The notes under the pieces: generated by a model | What the model saw: only the letters and a program-made list of their open reading frames with translations | Told to the model about the DNA's origin: nothing | The model's database searches: none | Part shown: positions 8,238-17,209 of the stretch, piece by piece | Position numbering within the stretch: position 1 is the first letter of the stretch | How the letters are laid out: every line of letters begins with the position of its first letter | From: Pseudooceanicola onchidii | GTDB lineage: Bacteria > Pseudomonadota > Alphaproteobacteria > Rhodobacterales > Rhodobacteraceae | Reading direction: 5' to 3' | NCBI RefSeq assembly: GCF_004959925.1 | Contig: NZ_SPUW01000002.1 | Location: forward strand, 496,001-560,000 | Length of the DNA: 64,000 bases | Position numbers and translations under genes: made by a program

Positions 8238-9089
8238 ATGCAGGACGATCCGAAGACGCTTGTTTCCACCGACTGGCTGGCGGCCCATCTTGAGGATCCG
8301 GATCTGCGCATTCTGGATGCCAGCTGGTACCTGCCGTCGGCCGGGCGCGACCCCAAGGCCGAATACGACGCGGCGCATATTCCCGGGGCGCGGTTCTTCG
8401 ACATCGACGAAATCTCGGACCTGCGATCGGATCTGCCGCATATGGCGCCGCCGGTCGAAAAGTTCATGTCTCGGATGCGGGCCATGGGTGTGGGCGATGG
8501 TCATCAGGTCGTGGTCTACGATGGCGCGGGGATCTTTTCCGCCGCGCGTGTCTGGTGGCTGTTCCGCCTGATGGGGCAGGACGATATCGCCGTGCTGGAT
8601 GGCGGGCTGCCAAAATGGCAGGCCGAAGGGCATCCGGTCGAAGACATGCCGCCGGTCGTGCGCGACCGCCACATGACCGTGCGCCGTCAGAACCACCTTG
8701 TGAAGGACGTGACGCAGGTCTCGGCCGCGTCCAAGCTGGCGGATACGGTGATCCTTGACGCACGGTCCGGTGAACGGTTCCGCGGCGAGGCAGACGAACC
8801 GCGCCCGGGCCTGCGCAAGGGGCATATCCCCGGATCGGTCAGCCTGCCGTTTACCGAGGTGCTGAACGAAGATGGCACGATGAAGGACCCCGAGGTGCTG
8901 AAGGCCATTTTGGCCGAGCGTGGTGTGGAAGGGCGCAAGCCGGTCATCACCACCTGCGGATCGGGCGTGACCGCCGCCGTGCTGAGCCTTGCGCTGGAGC
9001 GCAGCGGGCATCACAATCACGCGCTGTATGACGGAAGCTGGTCTGAATGGGGCGCCTTCCCCACGCTTCCCGTGGCCACCGGCGCCTGA
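8238..9089 (+). CDS. sseA: 3-mercaptopyruvate sulfurtransferase (two rhodanese domains)
   Basis: A 283-residue tandem-rhodanese enzyme moving sulfur from 3-mercaptopyruvate to thiol or cyanide acceptors in cysteine metabolism. The inactive N-terminal domain has the structural RVWWLFRLMG helix and LDGGLPKW, and the C-terminal domain carries the active-site loop CGSGVTA with Cys240, the form typical of mercaptopyruvate rather than thiosulfate enzymes. ATG at 8238 follows GAGGAGAGG. The aminotransferase gene begins 11 bases after the stop; that enzyme could supply mercaptopyruvate by transaminating cysteine, a plausible functional link. Confidence 0.93.
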   Translation: MQDDPKTLVSTDWLAAHLEDPDLRILDASWYLPSAGRDPKAEYDAAHIPGARFFDIDEISDLRSDLPHMAPPVEKFMSRMRAMGVGDGHQVVVYDGAGIFSAARVWWLFRLMGQDDIAVLDGGLPKWQAEGHPVEDMPPVVRDRHMTVRRQNHLVKDVTQVSAASKLADTVILDARSGERFRGEADEPRPGLRKGHIPGSVSLPFTEVLNEDGTMKDPEVLKAILAERGVEGRKPVITTCGSGVTAAVLSLALERSGHHNHALYDGSWSEWGAFPTLPVATGA

Positions 9090-9100
9090 GGCTACCCCAA

Positions 9101-10285
9101 GTGTTCGAACATCTGCGTCCGCAGCCCGAAGACCCCATCCTCGCCCTCATGGACCGGTATCGCGCCGATCCCCGCACCGACAAGATCGACCTGGGCGTCG
9201 GCGTCTATCGCAACAGCCAGGGCGTGACCCCGGTGATGCAGGCGGTGAAGACCGCCGAGCGGCAGTTGGTCGATGGACAGGACAGCAAGGGCTACACCGG
9301 GCTGGCCGGTGATCCGGCCTTCATCGACGCCATGGCCGAACTGGTGCTGGGTGACGTGGTGGCGGCGGACCGCGTGGCGGGGGCGGGCACCGTGGGTGGC
9401 ACCGGCGCGGTGCGGCAGGGGCTTGAGCTGATCCGGCTCGCCCGGCCCGGCGTGACCGTGCACATCCCCGACCCCAGCTGGCCCAACCACCGGGCGATCC
9501 TGCAGGCCATGGGCATGGCCGTGAAGACCTACCGCTACTTCGACGCCGAGGCGAACGGGTTGGACATGACCGGCCTGCTGGAAGACCTGCGCGCCGTGCC
9601 TGCGGGCGACGTGGTGCTGCTGCACGGCTGCTGCCACAACCCGACCGGCGCCGACCCGAGCGACGCGCAGTGGCAAGAGATCGTGGCGACCCTCAAGGCG
9701 GCGCAGGTGACGGCACTGATCGACCTGGCCTACCTCGGCTTCGGCGACGGGATCGCGGAGGATGCGTTCTCGACCCGTCTCATGGTGCAGGAACTGGGCG
9801 AAGTCATCGTGGCCGTCAGCTGTTCCAAGAACTTTGGCCTTTATCGTGAACGGGCCGGTGTGGTCCTGGTGACCGCCGCCGATGCAGACGCGCGGGCCGT
9901 GGTGCAGGGCAATCTCGCGACGCTGAACCGGCTTGCCTATTCCTTCCCCGCCGATCACGGCGCCCGCGTGGTCGAGATGATCCTGAATTCAAGCGCGCTG
10001 CGCGCCGAATGGGCGACCGAGCTGTCGGAAATGCGGGGCCGGATCAACAGCCTTCGCGGCGAACTTGCCGCGGCACTTCAGGCTGAGACCGGGTCGGATC
10101 AATATGCCTTTCTTGCGGTGCAGCGCGGCATGTTCTCGCGGTTGACCGCGACGCCGGACCAGATCCGGACGCTGCGCGACGACCACGGGATCTACATCAT
10201 CGGCGATGGCCGTATGAACATGGCGGGCCTGTCCAAGGAAGACATCCCGCGCCTTGCCCGCGCCATCGCCGAGGTCTGCGCCTAG
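9101..10285 (+). CDS. Aromatic/aspartate-type amino acid aminotransferase (GTG start)
   Basis: A 394-residue PLP enzyme of the class I AspC/TyrB group. The sequence opens with FEHLRPQPEDPILALM, the usual beginning of this family, shows LLHGCCHNPTGADP, and has the PLP lysine in SCSKNFGLYRER at residue 243. No suitable ATG fits, so I chose GTG at 9101, 11 bases after the sulfurtransferase stop; upstream codons overlap that gene. The position in an apparent operon with a mercaptopyruvate sulfurtransferase suggests work on cysteine, aromatic or dicarboxylic amino acids. Its TAG stop is shared in a CTAG with the convergent gene. Confidence 0.9.
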   Translation: MFEHLRPQPEDPILALMDRYRADPRTDKIDLGVGVYRNSQGVTPVMQAVKTAERQLVDGQDSKGYTGLAGDPAFIDAMAELVLGDVVAADRVAGAGTVGGTGAVRQGLELIRLARPGVTVHIPDPSWPNHRAILQAMGMAVKTYRYFDAEANGLDMTGLLEDLRAVPAGDVVLLHGCCHNPTGADPSDAQWQEIVATLKAAQVTALIDLAYLGFGDGIAEDAFSTRLMVQELGEVIVAVSCSKNFGLYRERAGVVLVTAADADARAVVQGNLATLNRLAYSFPADHGARVVEMILNSSALRAEWATELSEMRGRINSLRGELAAALQAETGSDQYAFLAVQRGMFSRLTATPDQIRTLRDDHGIYIIGDGRMNMAGLSKEDIPRLARAIAEVCA

Positions 10286-10884
10286 GGTTTGCCGTTTCGG
10301 GATGCGCGCAGGCGCATTCCCGACAGCGCCCGTGCCGTCACCAAGACCACCGCACAGCACAACACGCCTTTGGTCACCGTTGCCATCGTGCCAATGATCA
10401 GCCATGCGTGGGCGACGCTGCCGCCTACGATAATCAGGGCCAGGACAGCGTGCGCGATCCGCCAGTGGCGGGGGGCCAGTCTGCGCCGTCCGAGCGCAAG
10501 CGCGGCGGTCACTATGACGGCCGCCATGGCGATCACACCCCAGACCGAAAAAGGTGTCGGTGCGCGAAACAGCAGCGCGTCGATGATGTCGGGCGGACTG
10601 GTCATCCAAAGCCCGCCGACGTGGATTGCCAGCGCAGCCAGTATCGTGGCACCCGTCCAACGGTGCAGGCGGCGCGACCGCAGGGTTGTCAGGCCTGGCA
10701 GGTCGGCTGATCCGAACAGCGGCTGGACGACCAGCAATACCAGCGCCACGACGCCCGCCAGACCGGCAGTGATGTGCACGGGATCCCGCCAAGCCAGCAG
10801 CGGGCTTTGTGTGGCTGCAAGGGTTGGTGCGACCATGACGGCGGACAGAATTGCCCAGATGACCCAGGTCGGCAGACGGCGCAC
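10282..10884 (-). CDS. Ferric-reductase-like / cytochrome b561-like membrane protein
   Basis: About 200 residues with six likely membrane helices (WVIWAILSAVMV, ITAGLAGVVALVLLVV, ATILAALAIHVGGLW, VWGVIAMAAVIVTAALAL, IAHAVLALIIVGGSVAHAWLI, KGVLCCAVVLV). Paired histidines within helices (for example AIHVGG and IAHAV/VAHAW) fit a heme-b-carrying ferric-reductase-like domain. I chose GTG at 10884, one base after the stop of the upstream gene; a longer reading frame overlaps that gene. It probably passes electrons to, or accepts them from, the exported intradiol-like protein encoded just upstream. No flavin domain is present, so it is only a membrane segment. Confidence 0.72.
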   Translation of the reverse strand: MRRLPTWVIWAILSAVMVAPTLAATQSPLLAWRDPVHITAGLAGVVALVLLVVQPLFGSADLPGLTTLRSRRLHRWTGATILAALAIHVGGLWMTSPPDIIDALLFRAPTPFSVWGVIAMAAVIVTAALALGRRRLAPRHWRIAHAVLALIIVGGSVAHAWLIIGTMATVTKGVLCCAVVLVTARALSGMRLRASRNGKP

Positions 10885-10885
10885 G

Positions 10886-11365
10886 TCAGGCCGGTTGCAG
10901 GACGAAATGCGCTTCGAGACTTTGATCCGACGGGCTTGGCATGACCGGGCGAAGGAAAACGGTCTCGTACTCTTCACTGTCATAGGCAAGGTGCCCGTGC
11001 GGCTGGCCGAAGGTCGGCACGATCTGGGGCATCTCAAGCCGGAAAATGCCGTTGTCGTCGGTCAGCGTGGCGCCATGGCTGTGCCAATCGCTTTCGCGTC
11101 CTTCGGTAGTATGGGCCCAGATCTGGATGCGTTGACCGGGCAGCGGAGTGCCATCCCCGGCCCGTCGGACGGTGCCCGACATCCAGAAGCCGCCGCCGCC
11201 GATCTTGTCAACGATCGGAGCCCCGGCGCGATAGTTATTGGCGCCGCCGCGCATGGTTGGCGTGGGCGTAAGGCCCTGTGCCCGCGCCGGACGGATCAGG
11301 CCGGGGGCGGCAATAAGTGCGGCGCTTGCGGTGGTCAAAAGGCTGCGTCGGGTGAGGGTCGTCAT
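10886..11365 (-). CDS. Tat-exported intradiol ring-cleavage dioxygenase-like protein
   Basis: A 159-residue secreted protein. The N terminus LTRRSLLTTASAAL then PARAQG is a twin-arginine signal with an AxA cleavage site near residue 30. The mature part resembles the beta-sandwich of intradiol dioxygenases: WMSGTVRRAGDGTPLPGQRIQIW, WHSHGATLTDDNGIFRLEM and GQPHGHLAYD, the last with histidines as expected near an iron site. It is shorter than true catechol dioxygenases, and the complete Tyr2His2 iron set is not obvious. ATG at 11365 follows GGAGGAC. Coupled to a ferric-reductase-like membrane gene one base downstream. Function unassigned. Confidence 0.72.
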   Translation of the reverse strand: MTTLTRRSLLTTASAALIAAPGLIRPARAQGLTPTPTMRGGANNYRAGAPIVDKIGGGGFWMSGTVRRAGDGTPLPGQRIQIWAHTTEGRESDWHSHGATLTDDNGIFRLEMPQIVPTFGQPHGHLAYDSEEYETVFLRPVMPSPSDQSLEAHFVLQPA

Positions 11366-11382
11366 GCTGCGTCCTCCGATCA

Positions 11383-11399
11383 TATCGATGCTATCGATG
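11383..11399. repeat. Tandem TATCGATG repeat upstream of the intradiol-like gene
   Basis: TATCGATG occurs at 11383-11390 and again at 11392-11399, a 9-base period, directly upstream of the GGAGGAC ribosome site on the minus strand. Could be part of the promoter or an operator; short, so chance is possible. Confidence 0.3.
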
Positions 11400-11478
11400 G
11401 TAGCGCGATCCCTGAGGTCGCCCAAGGCGCACGAGGCCACCGGGCCATGACATCAGCCAACAATCGCGTGAACCGGCC

Positions 11479-13536
11479 CTAGCGGCGCCCTTCGCGCAGC
11501 CAGCCGCCCAGGATCAGCGCCGAAGCCACGAGCAGCACCAGCCACTCCGGCAGCAGCGGGATCTGGCGCACGTCGCGCGTCTCGTAGGCGTCGCGCGGGG
11601 TCAGGCCGATCCAGCCACGTCCGGCAGCCGGGCGGCCAGGGCGCACGTCACGGATCGTCGGCAGACCGTCCGTCAGCGCGCGCACGCCACCCCGGGTGCT
11701 GTCGACCAGCGGCGCAAGCGCGCTGCCGTCGGCGATGGTTTCCTCGAACTCGCGCGGGGCCGACGGGCCCAGACCGATGACCGACTCCAGGTCGCCTTCC
11801 GACAGGCGATAGAGCCCGATGTCCGGCCCGGTGTAGTCGCCCGTCCAGAGGCCCGGGCGGGTTTCGGTCAGCGTCATCTCCTCGGTCTCGCCATCGGGGC
11901 GGGTGATGGTCAGCGGGCCGATGCTGTCTTCCAGCGTACGGCGGATGATCTGCATGGACTGGCCGGTGGCGGTGGCGGTCAGCGCCTCTTCCTCAAGCTC
12001 GGGTTCCTTCATCATCCAATGGGCAAGGCGGCGCAGCAGTTCCAGTTGCGGTCCGCCGCCTTCGTAGCCGCGATTCCACAGCCAGGCATGATCGGACCCC
12101 AGCAGCGCCACCCGCCCTTCCCCGACACGGTCCAGGATCAGAAGCGGGCGGTCATCGACGCCGGACATCACGACCTCTCCGTCGCCCTGGCTGGCGTCGA
12201 GGTCGATCTGGCGCAGCCACCGGCCCCAGTCGCCGGTCCATTCCTCGGCCAATCCGGCGGTGACGGGATGGCGGTTGCCAAGGTCGGTGACGGTCGGGCT
12301 GTAGGGTTGTTCGATCACCCGGGCCGAGGTCGGCTGCGCGGGCAGTACCGCGCTGAGCGGGGATCGGTAGATGCTGTCGGCCGAGGCAAAGTCGGGCCCC
12401 GCCGCCACCAGCACCGCGCCGCCGCGTTCGACGTAATCGGCCACGTTCTGCAGGTAGAGCGAGGGCAGGATGCCGCGCCGCTTGTAGCGGTCGAAGATGA
12501 TCAGGTCGAAGTCATCGACCTTGTCCATGAACAGCTCGCGCGTCGGGAAGGCGATCAGCGACAGCTCCGACACCGGCACGCCGTCCTGTTTCGACGGGGG
12601 GCGCAGGATGGTGAAATGCACCAAATCGACCGAACTGTCGGATTTCAGCAGGTTGCGCCACGTGCGGCCACCGGCGTGCGGTTCGCCCGACACCAGCAGC
12701 ACGCGCAGACGGTCGCGCACGCCGTTCATCTGGACGATGGCGGTGTTGTTGCGCGCGGTCAGCTCTCCGTCCGCTTCGGGGGTCGAGAACTGGATCACGT
12801 TGCGCCCGCCATGGGGCAGGGTCAGCGGCAGTTCCAGATCACGGTTGGTGGACACGAGGAAGCGTTCGGGCTCACCTCCGTCGACCGAGATGTCCAGCGG
12901 CACCTCTGCCTCTTCGGTCGGGGCGGCGCCGGTGTCTTCGATCCGCAGGGTCAGGGTGACCTCTTCGCCCAGGATGGCAAAGGCGGGGGCGTTGCGCACG
13001 ATCAGGCGGCGGTCCCAGTCCTCGGGTTCGCCGGTCAGCAGCAGGTGCAGCGGCGCGGGCAGGTCGGGGGCCTGATCCAGGTCGTGCAGGCGACCGTCGG
13101 ACAGCAGGATCATCCCGGCGATTCGGGCGCGGGGTTCTTCCGCCAGGGCGTCCGACAGGGCCGTCATCAGGCGCGTGCCGGTGTCGCCTTCGCCATCGGC
13201 CAGGGTCACGCGGCGCACCTCGGTGTCGGGGCGCGCGCCGATGCGGGCGGCCAGTGTTTCCGCCGCCTCTTCGGTCTGGGCGGCGCGGTCCGACAGGCGC
13301 TGCGACGCGGTGCGGTCTTCGACCAGCAGGACGATGTCGGTCAGCGGCGTGCGGTCTTCTTCGCGCCAGGACGGCCCTGCCAGCGCGGCGATCACCACCA
13401 GCGCCGCCAGCCCGCGCAGGCCCCAGCCCGCCAGCCCGCGCCAGGTGGCCAGGATCACGCCGGCCAGTGCCAGCGCCGCCATGACCGCCACCAGCGGCCA
13501 GGGCAGAAGCGGGGTGAAGATCACGGTTCCGGTCAT
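11479..13536 (-). CDS. Bat-like operon membrane protein with glutamine-amidotransferase-like fold
   Basis: A 685-residue protein of unknown reaction. It has two N-terminal membrane helices (PWPLVAVMAALALAGVIL and LRGLAALVVIAALAG), a large exported part, and a C-terminal helix (LLPEWLVLLVASALILGGWL). The extracytoplasmic part includes IVLLVEDRTAS, a von Willebrand-like segment, and about residues 260-490 with YVERGGAVLVAAGP and GRVALLGSDHAWLW, resembling the class I glutamine amidotransferase-like domain seen in similar large alphaproteobacterial proteins. No catalytic Cys is evident there. Fourth gene of the MoxR operon, overlapping the DUF4159 gene by ATGA. Probably part of a membrane assembly with its neighbours. 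Confidence 0.75.
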   Translation of the reverse strand: MTGTVIFTPLLPWPLVAVMAALALAGVILATWRGLAGWGLRGLAALVVIAALAGPSWREEDRTPLTDIVLLVEDRTASQRLSDRAAQTEEAAETLAARIGARPDTEVRRVTLADGEGDTGTRLMTALSDALAEEPRARIAGMILLSDGRLHDLDQAPDLPAPLHLLLTGEPEDWDRRLIVRNAPAFAILGEEVTLTLRIEDTGAAPTEEAEVPLDISVDGGEPERFLVSTNRDLELPLTLPHGGRNVIQFSTPEADGELTARNNTAIVQMNGVRDRLRVLLVSGEPHAGGRTWRNLLKSDSSVDLVHFTILRPPSKQDGVPVSELSLIAFPTRELFMDKVDDFDLIIFDRYKRRGILPSLYLQNVADYVERGGAVLVAAGPDFASADSIYRSPLSAVLPAQPTSARVIEQPYSPTVTDLGNRHPVTAGLAEEWTGDWGRWLRQIDLDASQGDGEVVMSGVDDRPLLILDRVGEGRVALLGSDHAWLWNRGYEGGGPQLELLRRLAHWMMKEPELEEEALTATATGQSMQIIRRTLEDSIGPLTITRPDGETEEMTLTETRPGLWTGDYTGPDIGLYRLSEGDLESVIGLGPSAPREFEETIADGSALAPLVDSTRGGVRALTDGLPTIRDVRPGRPAAGRGWIGLTPRDAYETRDVRQIPLLPEWLVLLVASALILGGWLREGRR

Positions 13537-16316
13537 TGGCCCAGCCTGTCGAGAAGCGCAGGCACATGGACCTGATCAGATTTGTAGTTGCCCGTCAGCA
13601 CATGCATGATCAGGTTCACGCCGAAGCGCAGGGCGATCTCGCGCTGACGTTCCCCGGCATAGCCGCGCCCCACGGGCAGCATCGGGTTGCCGGTCTGGTC
13701 CACGGCCCAGGCGGCGGCCCAGTCGTTGCCGCCGATCACCACCGGCGTGACACCATCGTTCAGGTTGCGGAAGGGCATGCCTTCGATCAGTTCGGCATCG
13801 GCGGGCGCGGATTCGACCCAGACATCGCGGCCTGCGTGACGCCCGGGGAAGTCGCGCAGCAGGTAGAAGGTCCGCGTCAGCACGTGGTCTTCCGGCACGG
13901 GTTCAAGCGCGGGGATATCCAGCGGTTCGGCCAGCGCCTGCAGCTTGCGACCATTGGGGCTTGAGGCGCCGAAGCCCGCGACGTCGGCGTCACGCGTGTC
14001 GAACATGATCATCCCGCCGGTCCGCAGGTAGCGGTTCAGCTTTTCATAGGCCTCGGCCGAGGGGATCGGCTGATCGGGGGTGATCGGCCAGTAGAGGAAC
14101 GGGTAGAAGGCCAGTTCGTCCGTCTCGAGGTTCACGGCGACGGGCGCGGCCGGTTCCACCGAGGTGCGGAAGGTCAGCACCTGCGTCAGCCCCCGGAGCC
14201 CGGCCTGCGAGAGGTCATCGACCTGCGGGTTGCCGGTGACCACATGGGCCAGCACGACCTCGGATGTCGCGGCGATGGCGCGGGCGATCTCCTGCGGGTC
14301 GTCGGTCGCCTGCTGCGCGCGGACAGGGGCGGGGGAGACAAGCGTCAGCGCCAGCAGCACGGCGGCTGTGGCCCCTCCGGCGCCGCGCCCGGTCAGTCGG
14401 CCCGACAGGGCAAGAGTGGCAAGGATATCGGCGGTCAGCAGGATCAGCGACAGCGCCAGCAGCCAGCCGCCAAGCGGTTGTTCCTGCGCGCGGGTCAGGC
14501 CTTCGACACGCAGGCGCGCGGGCCATTGGGTCGGGCGCAGGGTGTCATCGGCAGACAGCACGTTGCGCGCCAGCGTGCGGTCCGGCCCCTGGTAAAGCCC
14601 GGGTCGCAGGTCGGCCCCAAGCGCCGCGTCGATCAGCCGTTCACCGGGCACGCCGGGAAGGGTGCCCGCCGGTTCAATCCGGCCCGTCGCGGTCAGCAAC
14701 TGCACGGGTTGCCAGGTGGTGCCTGCCAGATCCTCGGCCTGCGGGCGCGAGGTGGAGGACGACACCGACAGGCGTTCAAGCATCTGCACGAAGAGGCCCG
14801 ACAGCGGGAGTGTCGACCATTCGGCGTTCGCCGTGACGTGGAACAGCACGACCTGCCCCTGTCCGGTCGTCTTGCGGGTGACCAGCGGCGTGCCGTCGGT
14901 CAGCCGGGCAATCACGCGGTCGGCCAGCGATGGATCGGGCTGTGCCATGACCTGAGAGGAAATCGTGACGTCGCCGGGGATCTCGAGCCCACTGAACGGG
15001 CTGGTTGCATCGAAGGGGGCCAGCGTCTTGGGTTCCCCCCAGCTCATTGCGCCGCCCACGTTGCGGCCGCCGGCGCGCAGACGCACGGGCAGGAAGGGGT
15101 CTTCGACCTCGCGGCTGACGTCGCTGGCGGCAAGGCGCGGCCCGGCGAACCGCAGCAGCATCCCGCCCTGGTCGATCCACTCGTACAGCGCCTCTTCCTC
15201 GGATTCCGACAGGGTGGCGACATCGGCCAGCACGATGACATCGGGGTTGGCCGGGATCATGTCCATCAGCGGGCCTTCGATCAGGTCGACCGTGGGGGCC
15301 AGCGCCTTGCGCAGGTAATGCATGGGCGACAGCAGATCGAGCGTCTCGCCTTCCTGCCGGGCACCGATCAGCGCGACCTCGCGGCGGCGGAAACTGTCGT
15401 CCGACAGGGTGGTGGCCCCGGCCGTCCGGGCGCCCGCGATCGACAGGTGCGTGACCCGGGCGCGCAATTCGGCGGGCAGGGACAGGCCTGCGGTGGCCTC
15501 GGTCTCGGCATCGGCGAAGGTCATCGGCAGGTTGGCCAGCGTGCGCAGCGTGCCCGAGGGGTCGCGGCCCATGGCCTGCACCGTGATCTCCTGCGGGCCA
15601 AGTGCCATGGGGCGGATCGCGGTGACCTGCAACGCGCCATCCTCGATCGTCACGGGTTTCAGGCCAAGCGCAGGGCGGGGGCTTTCGTAGATGGTGACGG
15701 TGCCACGGCTTTCCAGTTCCTGAAGCAGCGCGGTGCGTCCTTCGTGCGCCAGCCCGTCGGACAGCCAGTAGGTGTCGAAGTCGGTGTCGGGCAGCAGGCC
15801 GCCCGCGGCATCAATCTGTTGCGGCGCGGGGGACCAGGGCTGCGGCTGATATCCGGGCAGACGGGCGCGCAGGGTGTCGGCGGCGGCGAACGTCACCGCC
15901 TCGGGCGTGGTCAGGCGCAGGATGGCGGCGGTGCGGCCCTGACGCCCGGCCTCGGCCAGCAGCCCTTCGACCAGCGTGGCGGACCGGTCCCAGTCCCGCG
16001 CGGCGGCCCAGGATCCGTCCATCACGATCAGCAGCGGGCCGGATCCCGTCTCGGCCTCGTCCTGCGGGTTCAGGATCGGCCCGGCGAGGCCAATGATCAC
16101 CGCAGCCACCGCCAGCATCCGCAGCAGCAGAAGCCACCACGGCGTGCGGTCGGACACGCTTTCTTCGTCCTTGAGGCCCAGCAGAAGCGCCACGCCGGGA
16201 AAGCGGCGGCGGATCGGAGCGGGGGGGACGGCGCGCAGGATGATCCACAGGATCGGCAGCGCGGCCAGTGCGATCAGCAGCCAGGGGGCGGCAAAGCCGA
16301 TGGGGCCAAGCATCAT
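13533..16316 (-). CDS. BatA-like / DUF4159 double-domain membrane protein
   Basis: A 927-residue protein. The N terminus is the aerotolerance (BatA) membrane module: MMLGPIGFAAPWLLIALAALPILWIILRA-type first helix, then RRFPGVALL and a second helix around residues 60-80. A von Willebrand-like region (LLIVMDGSWAAARDW) follows, then a further helix pair near residues 640-680, and a C-terminal DUF4159 domain (NRYLRTGGMIMFDTRDAD, HVLTRTFYLL, RFGVNLIMHVLTGNYKSDQ). It overlaps its neighbours on both sides (TGATG and ATGA), showing tight co-translation with DUF58 and the 685-residue protein. Function in the cell envelope is inferred from Bat operons only. Confidence 0.83.
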   Translation of the reverse strand: MMLGPIGFAAPWLLIALAALPILWIILRAVPPAPIRRRFPGVALLLGLKDEESVSDRTPWWLLLLRMLAVAAVIIGLAGPILNPQDEAETGSGPLLIVMDGSWAAARDWDRSATLVEGLLAEAGRQGRTAAILRLTTPEAVTFAAADTLRARLPGYQPQPWSPAPQQIDAAGGLLPDTDFDTYWLSDGLAHEGRTALLQELESRGTVTIYESPRPALGLKPVTIEDGALQVTAIRPMALGPQEITVQAMGRDPSGTLRTLANLPMTFADAETEATAGLSLPAELRARVTHLSIAGARTAGATTLSDDSFRRREVALIGARQEGETLDLLSPMHYLRKALAPTVDLIEGPLMDMIPANPDVIVLADVATLSESEEEALYEWIDQGGMLLRFAGPRLAASDVSREVEDPFLPVRLRAGGRNVGGAMSWGEPKTLAPFDATSPFSGLEIPGDVTISSQVMAQPDPSLADRVIARLTDGTPLVTRKTTGQGQVVLFHVTANAEWSTLPLSGLFVQMLERLSVSSSTSRPQAEDLAGTTWQPVQLLTATGRIEPAGTLPGVPGERLIDAALGADLRPGLYQGPDRTLARNVLSADDTLRPTQWPARLRVEGLTRAQEQPLGGWLLALSLILLTADILATLALSGRLTGRGAGGATAAVLLALTLVSPAPVRAQQATDDPQEIARAIAATSEVVLAHVVTGNPQVDDLSQAGLRGLTQVLTFRTSVEPAAPVAVNLETDELAFYPFLYWPITPDQPIPSAEAYEKLNRYLRTGGMIMFDTRDADVAGFGASSPNGRKLQALAEPLDIPALEPVPEDHVLTRTFYLLRDFPGRHAGRDVWVESAPADAELIEGMPFRNLNDGVTPVVIGGNDWAAAWAVDQTGNPMLPVGRGYAGERQREIALRFGVNLIMHVLTGNYKSDQVHVPALLDRLGQ

Positions 16317-17209
16317 CAGGTCGTCCCCCGGTCAAGCGCGGCATAGATCGTCAGCAGCGCCGATTGCGCCGACCGGTCGGTGTGATGTGTGTGGAACTGC
16401 CAGCCGGTCGCGCGGCACAGGTGATCCAGGCGGTCCTTCCGTTCGGCCAGCCGCGTCAGGTAGCGATCGCGCAGGTCGCCGGCCTTGAGCGTTTCATGTT
16501 CGACCGTGCCGCCGATGGACTGGAACACGGTGCGGCCCTTGAAGGGAAAGCTTTCCTCGGACGGGTCAAGGACCTGCAGCAGCACGCCGCGCACGCCACG
16601 GTCTGCGGCCTTCGTCAGGGCCAGTTCGACCTCGTCCAGGCGGCCGAAGAAGTCCGAGATGAAGAGCGCGCGGGCATTGGGGATCATGGCGCGGTGTTCG
16701 GGCACGCCATAGTCGTCGGTGCCCGGTTCGGCGAAGAATTCGGCAAGGCGGTAGATCTGGTTACGGGCGCGGCGCGGCGGCAACAGGGTGCCGGTCAGCC
16801 CGACCCGTTCGCCGCCCCGGATCAGCAGGATCGCGGTGGCCAGCGCCAGCAGGCGGGCGCGTTCGCCCTTGTCCGGCAACCCCTTGTCCGAGGCAAAGCG
16901 CATCGATGCCGCCTGATCGACCCAGAGCATCACCGACTGGGCAATCTGCCATTCGCGTTCGCGGACATAGCGATCGTCGCTGCGCGCCGACCGGCGCCAG
17001 TCGATCCAGCGGGCCGGATCGCCGATCTGTGCCGGGCGGTATTGCCAGAAGTCGTCGCCCAGCCCGGACCGCCGACGCCCGTGATCGCCCAGCAGGACGG
17101 TCCCGGCCAGATGCTCGGCCCGGGCCAGCAGCGGCGGCAGGCTTTCCGCCTGACGCTCGGCCCGTTCGCGCAGCTGGCGCGGGTCGGTGAGCCGGGCGGT
17201 TTCGGTCAC
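16316..17209 (-). CDS. DUF58 domain protein (MoxR-associated)
   Basis: A 297-residue DUF58 protein, the usual partner of MoxR ATPases and structurally related to von Willebrand A domains. The typical sequence is present: GRRRSGLGDDFWQYRPAQIGDPARWIDWRRSARSD is the family core near residues 45-80 (R-x-G-x-D-x-x-E/W-x-R-x-Y-x-x-G-D-x-x-R-x-I-D-W). DQAASMRF may be the metal-site-like DxSxSM equivalent in degenerate form. The start is GTG at 17209, overlapping the MoxR stop as GTGA. Probably a MoxR-remodelled adaptor acting on the two downstream membrane proteins. Confidence 0.9.
   Translation of the reverse strand: MTETARLTDPRQLRERAERQAESLPPLLARAEHLAGTVLLGDHGRRRSGLGDDFWQYRPAQIGDPARWIDWRRSARSDDRYVREREWQIAQSVMLWVDQAASMRFASDKGLPDKGERARLLALATAILLIRGGERVGLTGTLLPPRRARNQIYRLAEFFAEPGTDDYGVPEHRAMIPNARALFISDFFGRLDEVELALTKAADRGVRGVLLQVLDPSEESFPFKGRTVFQSIGGTVEHETLKAGDLRDRYLTRLAERKDRLDHLCRATGWQFHTHHTDRSAQSALLTIYAALDRGTT

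Noticed and set aside
14244-16346. A 700-codon plus-strand frame opposite the DUF4159 gene.
   Set aside because: Gln/Arg/Gly-rich shadow without motifs; the minus-strand gene has clear domains and start-stop overlaps with its neighbours.
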